The notes below the pieces were generated by a model. The model did no database searches and was not told where the DNA came from. It was given only the letters and a program-made list of their open reading frames with translations. A stretch of DNA of 64,000 nt from an uncultured Flavobacteriales bacterium (lineage in GTDB: Bacteria; Bacteroidota; Bacteroidia; Flavobacteriales; Crocinitomicaceae): positions 156,350-220,349 of the forward strand of contig CAMLRS010000008.1 in the NCBI GenBank assembly GCA_946482515.1, given 5' to 3'. Of the stretch, positions 1 to 8,559 are shown one piece after another. The translations under genes and the position numbers were made by a program. Positions within the stretch are counted from its first letter, which is position 1, and every line of letters begins with the position of its first letter.

Positions 1-359
1 TCATAGGTCCGGGCATTCCATCGCAGAACGGTAGCTGATGTGATCGGTCCGATGATCGGTGTCCACATCCAGTCGTCGGCTTGCCCTACAGGACTGTAAT
101 AAGACGTACTGAACGCAACAGAGTCAATTACGCTGACTCCAAAGTCCTCGCGGCGTTCCCACGCTTCGTTGACGTAAGCCACCTGGGCGTCCGGAGTGCG
201 GTTATCGACATTGCGAAGGAACCAGCCGCCCGGAAATACATAGGTTCCGGCACCACCAGCCGTAGGGCCGGGAATGCCATCAAAGTCTTCCTGGAAAAGG
301 ATTTGGGAAAAAGCCGCCGCAGGCAGCAATGCCATTAGTAGAGTCAGTATTCGTTTCAT
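1..359 (-). CDS. Secreted protein, N-terminal part (cut by window edge)
   Basis: The reverse strand reads ATG at 359-357 and stays open for 119 codons to the window edge, so the C-terminus is missing. The start MKRILTLLMALLPAAAFSQ is a typical signal peptide. The mature part begins ILFQEDFDGIPGP and continues with tryptophan- and aspartate-rich sequence ending WTPIIGP...RWNARTYD. This resembles the choice-of-anchor-J/cleaved-adhesin beta-sandwich seen at the N-terminus of many Bacteroidota T9SS cargo proteins, so an exported adhesin or hydrolase is likely. A TAnnTTTG box on the same strand at 385-378 lies 18 bases before the ATG. The domain call is an inference from the opening motif only. 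Confidence 0.75.
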   Translation of the reverse strand, partial: MKRILTLLMALLPAAAFSQILFQEDFDGIPGPTAGGAGTYVFPGGWFLRNVDNRTPDAQVAYVNEAWERREDFGVSVIDSVAFSTSYYSPVGQADDWMWTPIIGPITSATVLRWNARTY

Positions 360-377
360 GGTGTCGTGTTTCAACTA

Positions 378-385
378 CAAAACTA
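378..385 (-). promoter_or_regulatory. Bacteroidota-type -7 box for the secreted protein
   Basis: The reverse strand reads TAGTTTTG, matching TAnnTTTG exactly. A TTG lies 18 bases upstream of it, a suitable -33 element. The gene start is 18 bases downstream. Confidence 0.5.
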
Positions 386-442
386 CGTCAAACGAACTGA
401 AACCAAGGTACCTTTTCCTGATTTTCTACTTAAACATACCGT

Positions 443-2221
443 TTACAGGAGATAGGCGTTGTCATCGATGAGCTTTTCCGCAATAGCCTGGCGAAGTGCT
501 TTCGGATTGATAACAGCTGCTTTCGTGAACCGTTTCAGGCCCGTGAGCATCATGCGCGCTTCATCGCCTTCGGCAAATGATAACACGGCATCTTTTCCTG
601 CTTTTTCAATGCGATCGGCGGCATCGTAGAAATACGTTTTCGTGATGGCGATCTGAATCGCTGCTGCTTCAGCACCTTTGGTTTCGATCAGTTTTTCGGT
701 GCGCAGCAATACGGATTCCGCCTGGTAGGTCCAGATGGCAATATCGGCGATATTCGAAAGGATTTCCTGTTCTTTCGCCAGTGTTTGCATGAGCTTCTGT
801 ACAGCCGATCCGGCGACCATCAGGATGGTTTTCTTGAAACCGGCCAGCAACTGACGTTCTGCAGCCAGCGGCCCTTCAGGCAATTCGGTCATTTCCGGGA
901 TGCTCATCAGCTCGCCTGCCACTTTCATAGCTGGTCCCATCAAATCGAGCTCGCCTTTCATGGCACGGCGCAGCAGCATGTCGACCGTGAGCATGCGATT
1001 GATCTCGTTCGTTCCTTCGAAGATGCGATTGATGCGTGAGTCGCGGTAAGAGCGTTCCACAGGTGATTCGGCTGAATAGCCCATACCACCGTAAATCTGA
1101 ACGGCTTCGTCGACCACGTAATCGAGCGTTTCGGACCCGGCTACTTTCAGGATCGCGCATTCGGCTGCGAACTGTTCGATGCCTTTCAACGTGGCTTTTT
1201 CTTTTTCCATGCCGCCAGCCACAAGATCAGCAATGGCGTCTTCGATGTTTTGTCCGGCCCGGTAAACAGCCGATTCCAGTACGAATGTCCGGATGGCTTG
1301 CTCGGCCAGTTTGAAACGAATGGCTCCGTATTTGGAGATCAGGCGACCGAATTGTTCGCGCTCGTTGGCATATTTTACCGAATCGGTAATGGATTGCTTG
1401 CAGCCGCCAAGTACACCGGCAGCGAGCTTGATCCGTCCGATGTTGAGGATGTTCAGTGCGATCTTGAACCCGTTTTCGCGCTCGGAAAGCAGGTTTTCGG
1501 CTGGTACTTTGACGTTGTTAAAGAATACCTGGCGGGTGGAAGAGCCTTTGATCCCCATTTTTTTCTCTTCTGGATTCAGACTGATGCCTTCGCTGTTGGC
1601 TTCCACAATAAAAGCGCTCAGGTTTTTATCATCGCCGATTTTCGCAAATACGGTAAACAGGTTTGCGAAACCGCCATTGGTGATCCACATTTTCTGCCCG
1701 TTCAGGACGTAATGCGAGCTGTCGTCGGATAAAACGGCTTTGGTTTGACCGGAATTCGCATCCGAGCCTGAAGCCGGTTCTGTGAGACAGTAAGCCGCTT
1801 TCCATTCGCCCGAAGCCAGTTTCGGAATGTATTTCTGTTTTTGCGCTTCGTTTCCATAATAGAGAATAGGCAGCGTGCCAATTCCCGTATGAGCGCCATA
1901 AGCAACGGAAAACGAATGGCCTTTACCGAGGTGTTCGGTGGCGAGTAAGGATGTTTTGAAATCCGTTCCCATGCCGCCATAAGCTTCGGGAACCGACATT
2001 CCGAGCATGCCCAGCTCACCGGCTTTGTCGAGCAATGAAGGCATGAGCCCTTCTTCCATTTTATCGATGCGCTCGAGGACAGGTGTGATTTCCTGCTGGA
2101 TGAAATCGTCGCAGGTCTGGGCAATCATTTGTTGCTCTTCCGACCAGTCTTCCGGAGTGAAGATCTCGTTGTGGTGTACATCGCGGATGATGAATTCGCC
2201 GCCTTTTATTGCTTTTGACAT
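443..2221 (-). CDS. Acyl-CoA dehydrogenase, long form with C-terminal extension
   Basis: Flavoenzyme for the first step of fatty acid beta-oxidation, oxidising acyl-CoA to trans-2-enoyl-CoA. Visible family signatures: CLTEPASGSD (about 145-154, flavin/substrate loop), EREQFGR (about 287-293) and the catalytic-base region RIFEGTNEINR, with Glu402 as the expected base. At 592 residues it is about 200 longer than short/medium-chain enzymes. The extra C-terminal helical part (from about 420) resembles the very-long-chain (ACADVL/ACAD9-like) class, so long-chain substrates are likely. It is transcribed from its own upstream region, which carries the same inverted repeat as the marR-fadN operon. 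Chain-length preference is inferred. Confidence 0.93.
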   Translation of the reverse strand: MSKAIKGGEFIIRDVHHNEIFTPEDWSEEQQMIAQTCDDFIQQEITPVLERIDKMEEGLMPSLLDKAGELGMLGMSVPEAYGGMGTDFKTSLLATEHLGKGHSFSVAYGAHTGIGTLPILYYGNEAQKQKYIPKLASGEWKAAYCLTEPASGSDANSGQTKAVLSDDSSHYVLNGQKMWITNGGFANLFTVFAKIGDDKNLSAFIVEANSEGISLNPEEKKMGIKGSSTRQVFFNNVKVPAENLLSERENGFKIALNILNIGRIKLAAGVLGGCKQSITDSVKYANEREQFGRLISKYGAIRFKLAEQAIRTFVLESAVYRAGQNIEDAIADLVAGGMEKEKATLKGIEQFAAECAILKVAGSETLDYVVDEAVQIYGGMGYSAESPVERSYRDSRINRIFEGTNEINRMLTVDMLLRRAMKGELDLMGPAMKVAGELMSIPEMTELPEGPLAAERQLLAGFKKTILMVAGSAVQKLMQTLAKEQEILSNIADIAIWTYQAESVLLRTEKLIETKGAEAAAIQIAITKTYFYDAADRIEKAGKDAVLSFAEGDEARMMLTGLKRFTKAAVINPKALRQAIAEKLIDDNAYLL

Positions 2222-2272
2222 AATGCTAGTGTTATCGTATCAACGTTTTCGAAAGATAACAAGCATTTATTT

Positions 2273-2288
2273 ATTATGCAAGCATAAC
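2273..2288. promoter_or_regulatory. Candidate MarR-family operator, copy 1 (TTATG-N4-CATAA)
   Basis: The inverted repeat TTATGCAAGCATAA (2274-2287) lies 53 bases before the acyl-CoA dehydrogenase start. On the gene strand it sits just upstream of TATCTTTC, a one-mismatch -7 box. The same arms and spacing recur before marR at 8530-8545, and I found no other N4-spaced copy in the window. A 14-16 bp palindrome is the usual size for MarR-family operators. That the neighbouring MarR protein binds it is an inference. Confidence 0.6.
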
Positions 2289-2346
2289 AATATTAAAAAA
2301 GAATAATCTCTTGATGGATCTCTTCTACCGTTGATATGGCGAATTG

Positions 2347-2365
2347 TCGTCAGCTTGGCTGACGA
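2347..2365 (-). terminator. Hairpin just after mbnH, possible terminator
   Basis: TCGTCAGC and GCTGACGA form an 8-bp perfect stem around a 3-base loop, 6 bases beyond the stop codon of the MbnH-like gene. There is no T-run on the minus strand, so it may act as an mRNA 3' end stabiliser or a weak bidirectional terminator. Confidence 0.4.
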
Positions 2366-2371
2366 TTGGTT

Positions 2372-3397
2372 TTAATCCTGTGGCTCCATCAGCCACTTGT
2401 TGTTGAGGAGCTCGTAATCGGTCAATGTTTTGAGGAACGCGATCAATTGGAGCTTCTCAGAAGCCGTCAACGGAATGCCGCTTTGCAACGCAGGATCAAG
2501 TGTAGCCGAATTCTGAACGCCGGAGCTGTAATGATCCAGCACCTGGTTCAGTGTAAAGAAGCGCCCGTCGTGCATGTACGGATAGGTCAGCTCGACATTC
2601 CGGAGCGTTGGTACTTTGAATTTGCCTTCGTCGGAAGCCAGCTGGGTAATCATTGCGCGGCCGAGGTCGCTGAATGTCGCATCCAGCCCGTTGTTGCGGA
2701 AAGTGTAATCGGTGAACAACGGCTCAGTATGACACTGGCTGCATTTCTGAACGAAGAGGTCGTAGCCCTGCTGCTCGGTTGCAGTGAAAGTTGTTTCGCC
2801 ACGGCGCACCTGGTCGTATTTCGACTGATCGGAAACGATCATCATCATGAATTGGGCCAGCGCTTTCAGCATTTTCTGTTCGGTCACCTGCTCGGAACCG
2901 CCGTACGCCATTTTAAACAGCTTGCGGTAGCGCTCGGATTGCTGGAGTTTGTTCACTACATTGGCAATCGTTTCGTTCATTTCGAGCGGATTCGTAATTG
3001 GTCCGATCGGCATGACTTCGATGTGATTGATGCCGCCGTCCCACATAAAATCCGGCATCCAGGCCATGTTGAAAATAGGCGGTGAGTTTCGCGTTCCGAT
3101 AGCCCCGCCTACACCAACGCTGAGCGATGTGCTGTGCGATCCAAATCCGTGTGGCTGTTCGTGACACATGGAACAGGAGACGGTGTTATCAGAGGAAAGG
3201 ATCTTATCGTAGAACAGCGCTCGTCCTAAAACGAACGAGTTGTAATCCTGCTTGTTGCCTTCAAAATTGTAGGCCGGTGCAGGGAAATAGCTCTGCGTTT
3301 TGAACCCCCAGGGCTCGTAGCTTTCAACACCATCTTTTTTACAGGAGGAAACAAGTGCGATCGCCAGCAGCGGCAGAATGAAAAGGATTTTTTTCAT
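2372..3397 (-). CDS. mbnH: MbnH-like di-heme cytochrome c peroxidase-family lipoprotein
   Basis: 341 residues from ATG 3397, chosen because it gives a clean lipoprotein signal (MKKILFILPLLAIALVSSC, Cys19); the frame is open further upstream but without a signal. Two c-type heme motifs are present, CSMCH at 75-79 and CSQCH at 219-223, with the family sequence YMHDGRF near 274-280. This is the bacterial di-heme peroxidase/MauG superfamily. The gene starts 2 bases after the stop of an MbnP-family gene. In characterised MbnP/MbnH pairs, MbnH oxidises a tryptophan of MbnP to kynurenine, creating a copper site; I infer that role here. A plain peroxidase is the alternative. It sits in the periplasm or on a lipid anchor. 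Confidence 0.85.
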   Translation of the reverse strand: MKKILFILPLLAIALVSSCKKDGVESYEPWGFKTQSYFPAPAYNFEGNKQDYNSFVLGRALFYDKILSSDNTVSCSMCHEQPHGFGSHSTSLSVGVGGAIGTRNSPPIFNMAWMPDFMWDGGINHIEVMPIGPITNPLEMNETIANVVNKLQQSERYRKLFKMAYGGSEQVTEQKMLKALAQFMMMIVSDQSKYDQVRRGETTFTATEQQGYDLFVQKCSQCHTEPLFTDYTFRNNGLDATFSDLGRAMITQLASDEGKFKVPTLRNVELTYPYMHDGRFFTLNQVLDHYSSGVQNSATLDPALQSGIPLTASEKLQLIAFLKTLTDYELLNNKWLMEPQD

Positions 3398-3399
3398 GC

Positions 3400-4152
3400 T
3401 CAATTGATTTGATCCAATACGATTCCACTGAGAAAATCTACAGCCATGGTATGTGCCGGAGCTCCTGGCATTTGCAGGTCGCTTACCGCAGAAAGGGTAG
3501 GCGAGTTCTGCCACATTTGCTGCAGGTTGACGTTCATTACAACCTGATGAGCAGATCCGGACGTAACAGAAAGCGATCCTTCTGTTGTCAGGTCGATGTG
3601 TTTTTCAATTACTACGCTGTTAGCACCGGAGAAACCGCCCAGGTGAAAGGCAAAATTGCCATTTGCAGCATTCGGGGAAAGTCCTTCCATTTTCGACATG
3701 ATGTAGCCGGTGCTCCAGCTCCAGAACATACCGTGTGAAGGCGAAAGCGCGCCTGATTGCACACCGCTTACGTTACGCGTGCTGTCAACGCCGAATGTGA
3801 AATACAAATCAGTGTAATCACCCAGCGGAACGGCTCCGAGATCCAATGTCATCGATGACGGATCGGAGAGGTTGAGCAGGAAATAGCTGTTTTGTTGAAC
3901 ATAGAACGAACCATCGGCTTTTTTCAGCTTGATGTTCGAAATGTAATATTTAACCGTCGTGAAGGAAAGCGTGTCGTCGGTCGAGCTGTTCACAAATTCC
4001 GTTTCAAGGGCAAGAGGTGTACCTTCCCAATTGTGGTTGAATTTTACCGTTGCACCAGCTGTTTCAGGCACGGGTTCATCGGTTTTTTTCTTCTTACAGG
4101 AAACAAAGGAGCATGCTAGCAGGGCTACAATTGCGAAATGGAGAATTTTCAT
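3400..4152 (-). CDS. mbnP: MbnP-family copper-binding lipoprotein
   Basis: 250 residues from the only ATG (4152); a TTG two codons upstream is less likely. Signal MKILHFAIVALLACSFVSC with lipobox Cys19, then a lysine-rich tether. The mature part is beta-rich, with the family pattern TVKYYISNIKL (about 66-76) and the motif HGMFWSWSTGY (140-150). The paired tryptophans W144/W146 are the candidates for MbnH-catalysed conversion to kynurenine. The MbnP assignment rests on these motifs and on the tight coupling to the di-heme gene. No methanobactin biosynthesis or TonB receptor gene is adjacent, so the physiological role (copper binding or storage outside the inner membrane) is inferred. Possible own promoter: reverse-strand TATCTTAG about 20 bases upstream. 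Confidence 0.8.
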   Translation of the reverse strand: MKILHFAIVALLACSFVSCKKKKTDEPVPETAGATVKFNHNWEGTPLALETEFVNSSTDDTLSFTTVKYYISNIKLKKADGSFYVQQNSYFLLNLSDPSSMTLDLGAVPLGDYTDLYFTFGVDSTRNVSGVQSGALSPSHGMFWSWSTGYIMSKMEGLSPNAANGNFAFHLGGFSGANSVVIEKHIDLTTEGSLSVTSGSAHQVVMNVNLQQMWQNSPTLSAVSDLQMPGAPAHTMAVDFLSGIVLDQIN

Positions 4153-4268
4153 AATCAATTAATTCAGACTGCTAAGATAATCCCGTTTTTCGCTTGTTTC
4201 CGAATGTAATGCAATGAAACCCTTGGAATCCTAGCTAACAGATCGGATAATGGGAGCTACTCCTGTTG

Positions 4269-5447
4269 TTATTTCAATAGCTCGATGACGCCTGCAGCCC
4301 CTTGTCCGGTTCCAACGCACATCGTAACGACGCCGTATCGCTGGTTTCGTCGACGCAATTCATTAATAAGCTGCACGGTCAGTTTGGCGCCCGTACATCC
4401 GAGCGGATGCCCCAAAGCGAGCGCACCGCCGTTGACGTTCACCAGGTCCGGGTTCAATCCCGCCTCGCGGATCACCGCCAGCGATTGGGATGCAAATGCT
4501 TCGTTCAATTCGATCAGGCTGATGTCGTTGAGTGAAAGGCCGGCCATCTTGAGTGCTTTCGGAATGGCTTCTACCGGCCCGATACCCATAATACGTGGCT
4601 CTACACCCACAACGCCGTAGCTCACAAGTCGTGCGATCGGCTCAATGTTGAGCTCTTTCACCATTTTCTCCGACATCACCATTACAAAAGCGGCACCGTC
4701 GGAAGTCTGGGACGAGTTTCCGGCTGTAACCGAACCATCGGCAGCAAAAACCGGCTTCAGTTTGGCCAATCCTTCCAGCGTTGACTTGCGCGGACCTTCA
4801 TCTGTATCGACTGTGAACTTGCGCGTTTGTCGTTTTTCGTTATCGTCGAGGAAAATATGCTCGATCTCGATCGGAACGATATCGTCTTTAAACGCGCCGG
4901 CCGCCAGTGCCTTCAATGCTTTTTCGTGTGACTGTAAGGCAAATGCGTCCTGCTCTTCGCGCGAAACATGCCATTGCTTGGCTACGGCTTCGGCTGTCAA
5001 ACCCATGCCCCAGTACCAGGTCGGATTTTCCTTACCGGTTTTCGGATTCGGCACGATACGCCAGCCACCCATGGGCATCGCCGACATGGATTCCACGCCA
5101 CCGGCGATGATACAATCGGCCATTCCGGCGTTGATTTTAGCCGTTGCGATGGCAATGGTTTCCAATCCGGAAGAACAATAACGGTTCACCGTCATCCCGG
5201 GAACTTTGTCGGTTTTCAATCCCATGAGCGAAATCATGCGGGCAACGTTCAATCCCTGTTCTGCTTCCGGACTCGCGTTTCCAACGATTACATCGTCGAT
5301 GCGTTCTTTTTCAACCTGCGGCACCGATTGAACGAGGTGTTCAATCACACGTGCGGCAAGATCATCCGGGCGGTAGAACCGAAATCCTCCTTTGTTTGCT
5401 TTTCCTACTGCGGATCGGAATCCGGCTACGATATATGCTGTGTTCAT
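4269..5447 (-). CDS. fadA: Acetyl-CoA C-acyltransferase (3-ketoacyl-CoA thiolase)
   Basis: Thiolase that cleaves 3-ketoacyl-CoA with CoA in the last step of beta-oxidation. 392 residues, the normal family length. Catalytic residues are visible: nucleophile Cys91 in NRYCSSGLE, His347 in GHPLGCTGA, and the second cysteine, Cys377, in CVGTGQGAAG. It lies downstream of the fadN-type gene on the same strand, separated by 173 bases that contain repeat-like palindromes. Whether it is co-transcribed with marR-fadN is therefore uncertain, although the order regulator, FadN, FadA is the one expected for a fatty-acid degradation operon. Confidence 0.95.
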   Translation of the reverse strand: MNTAYIVAGFRSAVGKANKGGFRFYRPDDLAARVIEHLVQSVPQVEKERIDDVIVGNASPEAEQGLNVARMISLMGLKTDKVPGMTVNRYCSSGLETIAIATAKINAGMADCIIAGGVESMSAMPMGGWRIVPNPKTGKENPTWYWGMGLTAEAVAKQWHVSREEQDAFALQSHEKALKALAAGAFKDDIVPIEIEHIFLDDNEKRQTRKFTVDTDEGPRKSTLEGLAKLKPVFAADGSVTAGNSSQTSDGAAFVMVMSEKMVKELNIEPIARLVSYGVVGVEPRIMGIGPVEAIPKALKMAGLSLNDISLIELNEAFASQSLAVIREAGLNPDLVNVNGGALALGHPLGCTGAKLTVQLINELRRRNQRYGVVTMCVGTGQGAAGVIELLK

Positions 5448-5620
5448 ATTTTTGACTTTAAGACATCAAGACTTCAGGATATTATAGGATCTGAATCATG
5501 TGTCTGAATGTTGAATCAATTTTTTGTTGAATCGTTCCTCCCTTGAGGGAGGATAAAGGAGAGTGGCAAAACTCATCGCTCTATTGTCCTCCCCACGATC
5601 TCCCTTCCGCGGAGGGAAGT
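5448..5620. repeat. Intergenic repeat-like sequence between fadN and fadA
   Basis: The gap contains CCTCCCTTGAGGGAGG (5537-5552, 7-bp stem, 2-base loop) and a related imperfect palindrome centred on TCCGCGGA at 5606-5613, both rich in CTCCCT/AGGGAG. Between 5460 and 5500 are phrases such as GACATCAAGACTTCAGGAT that recur in altered order near 47,560-47,580. This looks like degenerate intergenic repeat material, not a gene. Confidence 0.5.
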
Positions 5621-8029
5621 TTAATTCCTCAAAATCTTACCGGTTTTAATCAAACTTTCCAAACGTTCCAGCGTTTTGCGCTGCATACACAATTCTACGA
5701 ATGCTTTGCGCTCGAGGTCGAGGAGGTATTGTTCCGACACGACGGTGTTTTCGCTCAGATCGCCGCCACACATCACCCAGCCGAGCTTTTCGGAGATCAC
5801 GCCATCGTGTTCCGACATATAATGCCCGGAAATCATGGCGTTGGCGCCGACGTAGATAATACCGAGCCCTTCCTGGCCCAGTACAGTAATGTTTTTCTCG
5901 CGTTTCGGAGCGATGTAGCCTTCATCGGCGAGGTACAGGCAGGCTTGTTTGGCTTTGGTCAGCTGGTGCTCGCGGTTCATCACCACCTCATCCGTTCCTT
6001 CGCGCAGGTAACCCAGATCGAAGGCTTCGTAAGCCGAAGTGGAAACCTTCGCCTGGCCGATCGTCAGAAAACGCTCGCGCAAACGGTTGAGCTTGATGTC
6101 GCCATCGGTTAATTCTTCCGAGAAACGCTTGGCGAATTCTTTTGAGCCGCCACCGCCCGGAATCAACCCGACTCCGAATTCGACCAATCCCATGTAGAGC
6201 TCGGCATGTGCCACGACTTTGTCGGAATGCATCGACAGCTCGCAGCCGCCGCCAAGCGCCATGTTGTGTGGCGCTACCACGACCGGAATGTTCGAATAGC
6301 GAATGCGCATCATCGTATCCTGGAAGGTTTTGACAGCGATGTTCAGTTCGTCGAATTCCTGCTCGACAGCCATCATGAAGATCATTCCGACGTTGGCGCC
6401 GGCAGAAAAATTGCCGCCTTTGTTCGAAATGACAAGCCCTTTGTATTCCTTTTCGGCCAGGTCGATCGCTTTGTTGATGCCTTCGATCACACCACCACCG
6501 ATGGTGTTCATTTTGGTGTGGAATTCGAGGTTCAGGATGCCATCGCCCAGGTGAACGATGGTTGTGTCGCTGTTGCCCCACACCTTGTTAGTTTCGCGGA
6601 GTGTGTCGAGGTCTACCAGACCTTCCGTTCCCGGAATAATCTCGTATGACTTGCTGGCACTATTGTAATAATATTTCTGACCGTTTTCGACTTTATAGAA
6701 GGACGAAAAACCGGCCTGTTCCATTTCGGAAACCCATTGCGGGAGCGTTTTTCCTTTCGCCTGAACGAGCTCTTTTCCTTTTGCAAAACCGATGAGGTCC
6801 CAGGTTTCGAATGGACCGAGCTCCCAGCCGAATCCGGCTTTGATGGCGTCGTCGATCTTGTACAGATCATCGGCGATCTCCGGAATGCGGTTCGTGACAT
6901 AAGCGAATAAGCCACCGAACATCGAACGGTAAAATTCACCGGCTTTATCGGCTCCTGCAACAAGCATTTTGGTGCGCTGACGCAGGTCTTCGACGCTTTT
7001 GGTCATTTCCAGCGTAGGGAAGCTGACTTTCTTCGACGGGCCATATTCCAGCGTTTTGAGGTCGAGCGCCAGGATTTCCTTTTTTCCTTCGGCGTTGACG
7101 GTTTTCTTGTAAAATCCTTGTTTGGTTTTATCACCGAGCCATTTGTTTTCGAGCATCTTTTGGATAAAATCAGGCAGCTCGAACAATGCTTTTTCTTCGT
7201 CCTGCGGGCAATTGGCTTTCAGTCCGTTGGCCACAAGCGCCAATGTGTCCAGTCCAACCACATCGCAGGTGCGGAATATCGCCGACTTTGGTCGACCGAG
7301 CACAGGACCGGTCAGCTTATCGACTTCTTCGACGGTCAGATCGAGCTCAGAAACCGCATGAAACAGCGCCATGATGCTGTAAACACCTACGCGATTGGCA
7401 ATAAAGGCCGGTGTGTCTTTACACAAAACGGTTTTTTTCCCGAGTGCGTTGCTGCCGAACTGCATGTAGAAATCGATAACTTCGGGCTTCGTTTCGGGTG
7501 TCGGGATGATTTCCAGCAACGGCAGATAGCGTGGCGGATTGAAGAAGTGCGTTCCGGCGAAATGCTGTTTGAAATCGTCGCTGCGGCCATCGAGCATCAG
7601 GTGAATGGGAATCCCGGAAGTGTTGGTGGAAATCAGCGTTCCGGACTTGCGGAATTGCTCCACGTTGGTAAACACCTGCTGTTTGATGTCGAGACGTTCG
7701 ATCACGGCTTCGATGATCCAATCGGCTTCGGCAATTTTTGAAAGATCGTCTTCGAAATTCCCGGTCTGAATGCGTGAAGCAAAAGATTTCCGGTAAATCG
7801 GTGACGGATTGGATTTCAAAACGCCTTGCAGTGATTCATTAACAATGCGATTACGAACCTGGGGCGCATCAAGGGCCAATCCTTGCGCTTTTTCAGCGTC
7901 GTTGAGCTCTTTCGGGATAATATCGAGCAGCAGCACCGAACATCCTGCGTTGGCAAAATGGCAGGCGATCCGTGATCCCATCACGCCTGAGCCAAGAACG
8001 GCTACTTTTCGTATGTGTCTGTTCATCAT
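5621..8029 (-). CDS. fadN: FadN-type 3-hydroxyacyl-CoA dehydrogenase / enoyl-CoA hydratase
   Basis: 802-residue bifunctional beta-oxidation enzyme. The N-terminus is a Rossmann NAD-binding 3-hydroxyacyl-CoA dehydrogenase (GSGVMG at 13-18, FFNPPRYLPLLEIIP near 165). The enoyl-CoA hydratase (crotonase) domain is C-terminal, with the oxyanion-hole segment NMALGGGCE (589-597) and VEFGVGLIPGGGG (from 616), carrying the expected glutamates. Dehydrogenase first and hydratase last is the order of Bacillus FadN, the reverse of E. coli FadB. It starts 11 bases after marR, so the two form one operon. Two ATG codons are adjacent at the start, and the upstream one is given. Confidence 0.93.
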   Translation of the reverse strand: MMNRHIRKVAVLGSGVMGSRIACHFANAGCSVLLLDIIPKELNDAEKAQGLALDAPQVRNRIVNESLQGVLKSNPSPIYRKSFASRIQTGNFEDDLSKIAEADWIIEAVIERLDIKQQVFTNVEQFRKSGTLISTNTSGIPIHLMLDGRSDDFKQHFAGTHFFNPPRYLPLLEIIPTPETKPEVIDFYMQFGSNALGKKTVLCKDTPAFIANRVGVYSIMALFHAVSELDLTVEEVDKLTGPVLGRPKSAIFRTCDVVGLDTLALVANGLKANCPQDEEKALFELPDFIQKMLENKWLGDKTKQGFYKKTVNAEGKKEILALDLKTLEYGPSKKVSFPTLEMTKSVEDLRQRTKMLVAGADKAGEFYRSMFGGLFAYVTNRIPEIADDLYKIDDAIKAGFGWELGPFETWDLIGFAKGKELVQAKGKTLPQWVSEMEQAGFSSFYKVENGQKYYYNSASKSYEIIPGTEGLVDLDTLRETNKVWGNSDTTIVHLGDGILNLEFHTKMNTIGGGVIEGINKAIDLAEKEYKGLVISNKGGNFSAGANVGMIFMMAVEQEFDELNIAVKTFQDTMMRIRYSNIPVVVAPHNMALGGGCELSMHSDKVVAHAELYMGLVEFGVGLIPGGGGSKEFAKRFSEELTDGDIKLNRLRERFLTIGQAKVSTSAYEAFDLGYLREGTDEVVMNREHQLTKAKQACLYLADEGYIAPKREKNITVLGQEGLGIIYVGANAMISGHYMSEHDGVISEKLGWVMCGGDLSENTVVSEQYLLDLERKAFVELCMQRKTLERLESLIKTGKILRN

Positions 8030-8040
8030 AAAATGGGTTT

Positions 8041-8493
8041 TTAACTGTCGGTTCGGGCGGATTCGGATTCTTCGTCGATAATGGCGGAAACGGTGCTGAT
8101 GACTTTGCGGAACAAGCGGAGTTCTTTTTCAGGAATGCGGGCTAGTACCTTGTTATTGAAACCAAAGATCACATCGCGTGCGATGTAGCGTCCGTTCAGT
8201 CCTTCTTCGGTAAGAAAGATACGAACAATCCGTTTGTCAGACTTATCTTCCCTGCGGTAGATCAGTCCTTTTTCTTCCATTGTTTTCAGCGTACGCGAAA
8301 GGCTGGTGGGTTCCATTCCCATGCGCGGTCCAAGCTGGGTGCTTGGCGTTCCTTCTTTATCAATATGTAATAGAATAAATCCTATCGACATGCTGATGCC
8401 GTAGGAAGCTGCTTTCTGGTTGTACATGCGCGACAATTTGTGCCACATCAATCGGACATCCAGGTCGATAAGATAGTCGGGTTTATTTTGCAT
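8041..8493 (-). CDS. MarR-family transcriptional regulator
   Basis: 150 residues with a winged-helix domain: recognition-helix segment LGPRMGMEPTSLSRTLKTMEEKGL and the wing sequence YRREDKSDKRIVRIFLTEEG, both typical of MarR. First gene of an apparent operon with fadN, so the likely ligand is an acyl-CoA or fatty acid and the likely action is repression of fatty-acid degradation genes. A perfect 6-bp-arm inverted repeat (8530-8545) lies in its promoter region, suggesting autoregulation. The same site lies before the acyl-CoA dehydrogenase. Ligand and targets are inferred from position and shared sites. Confidence 0.9.
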   Translation of the reverse strand: MQNKPDYLIDLDVRLMWHKLSRMYNQKAASYGISMSIGFILLHIDKEGTPSTQLGPRMGMEPTSLSRTLKTMEEKGLIYRREDKSDKRIVRIFLTEEGLNGRYIARDVIFGFNNKVLARIPEKELRLFRKVISTVSAIIDEESESARTDS

Positions 8494-8529
8494 ATTTCGT
8501 TACGTTCCCTACGAATATAACAAAATAAT

Positions 8530-8545
8530 ATTATGTATGCATAAT
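8530..8545. promoter_or_regulatory. Candidate MarR-family operator, copy 2 (ATTATG-N4-CATAAT)
   Basis: ATTATGTATGCATAAT is a perfect inverted repeat with 6-bp arms, 36 bases before the marR start and 14 bases beyond the stop of paaI. On the marR strand it is followed by TATATTCG, a one-mismatch -7 box, so bound repressor would interfere with promoter access. See copy 1 at 2273-2288. Confidence 0.65.
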
Positions 8546-8559
8546 AAATTGAGGAAAAT

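Noticed and set aside
2372..4152. Methanobactin biosynthesis locus
   Set aside because: Only MbnP/MbnH-type genes are present; no precursor peptide or MbnB/MbnC genes were seen.
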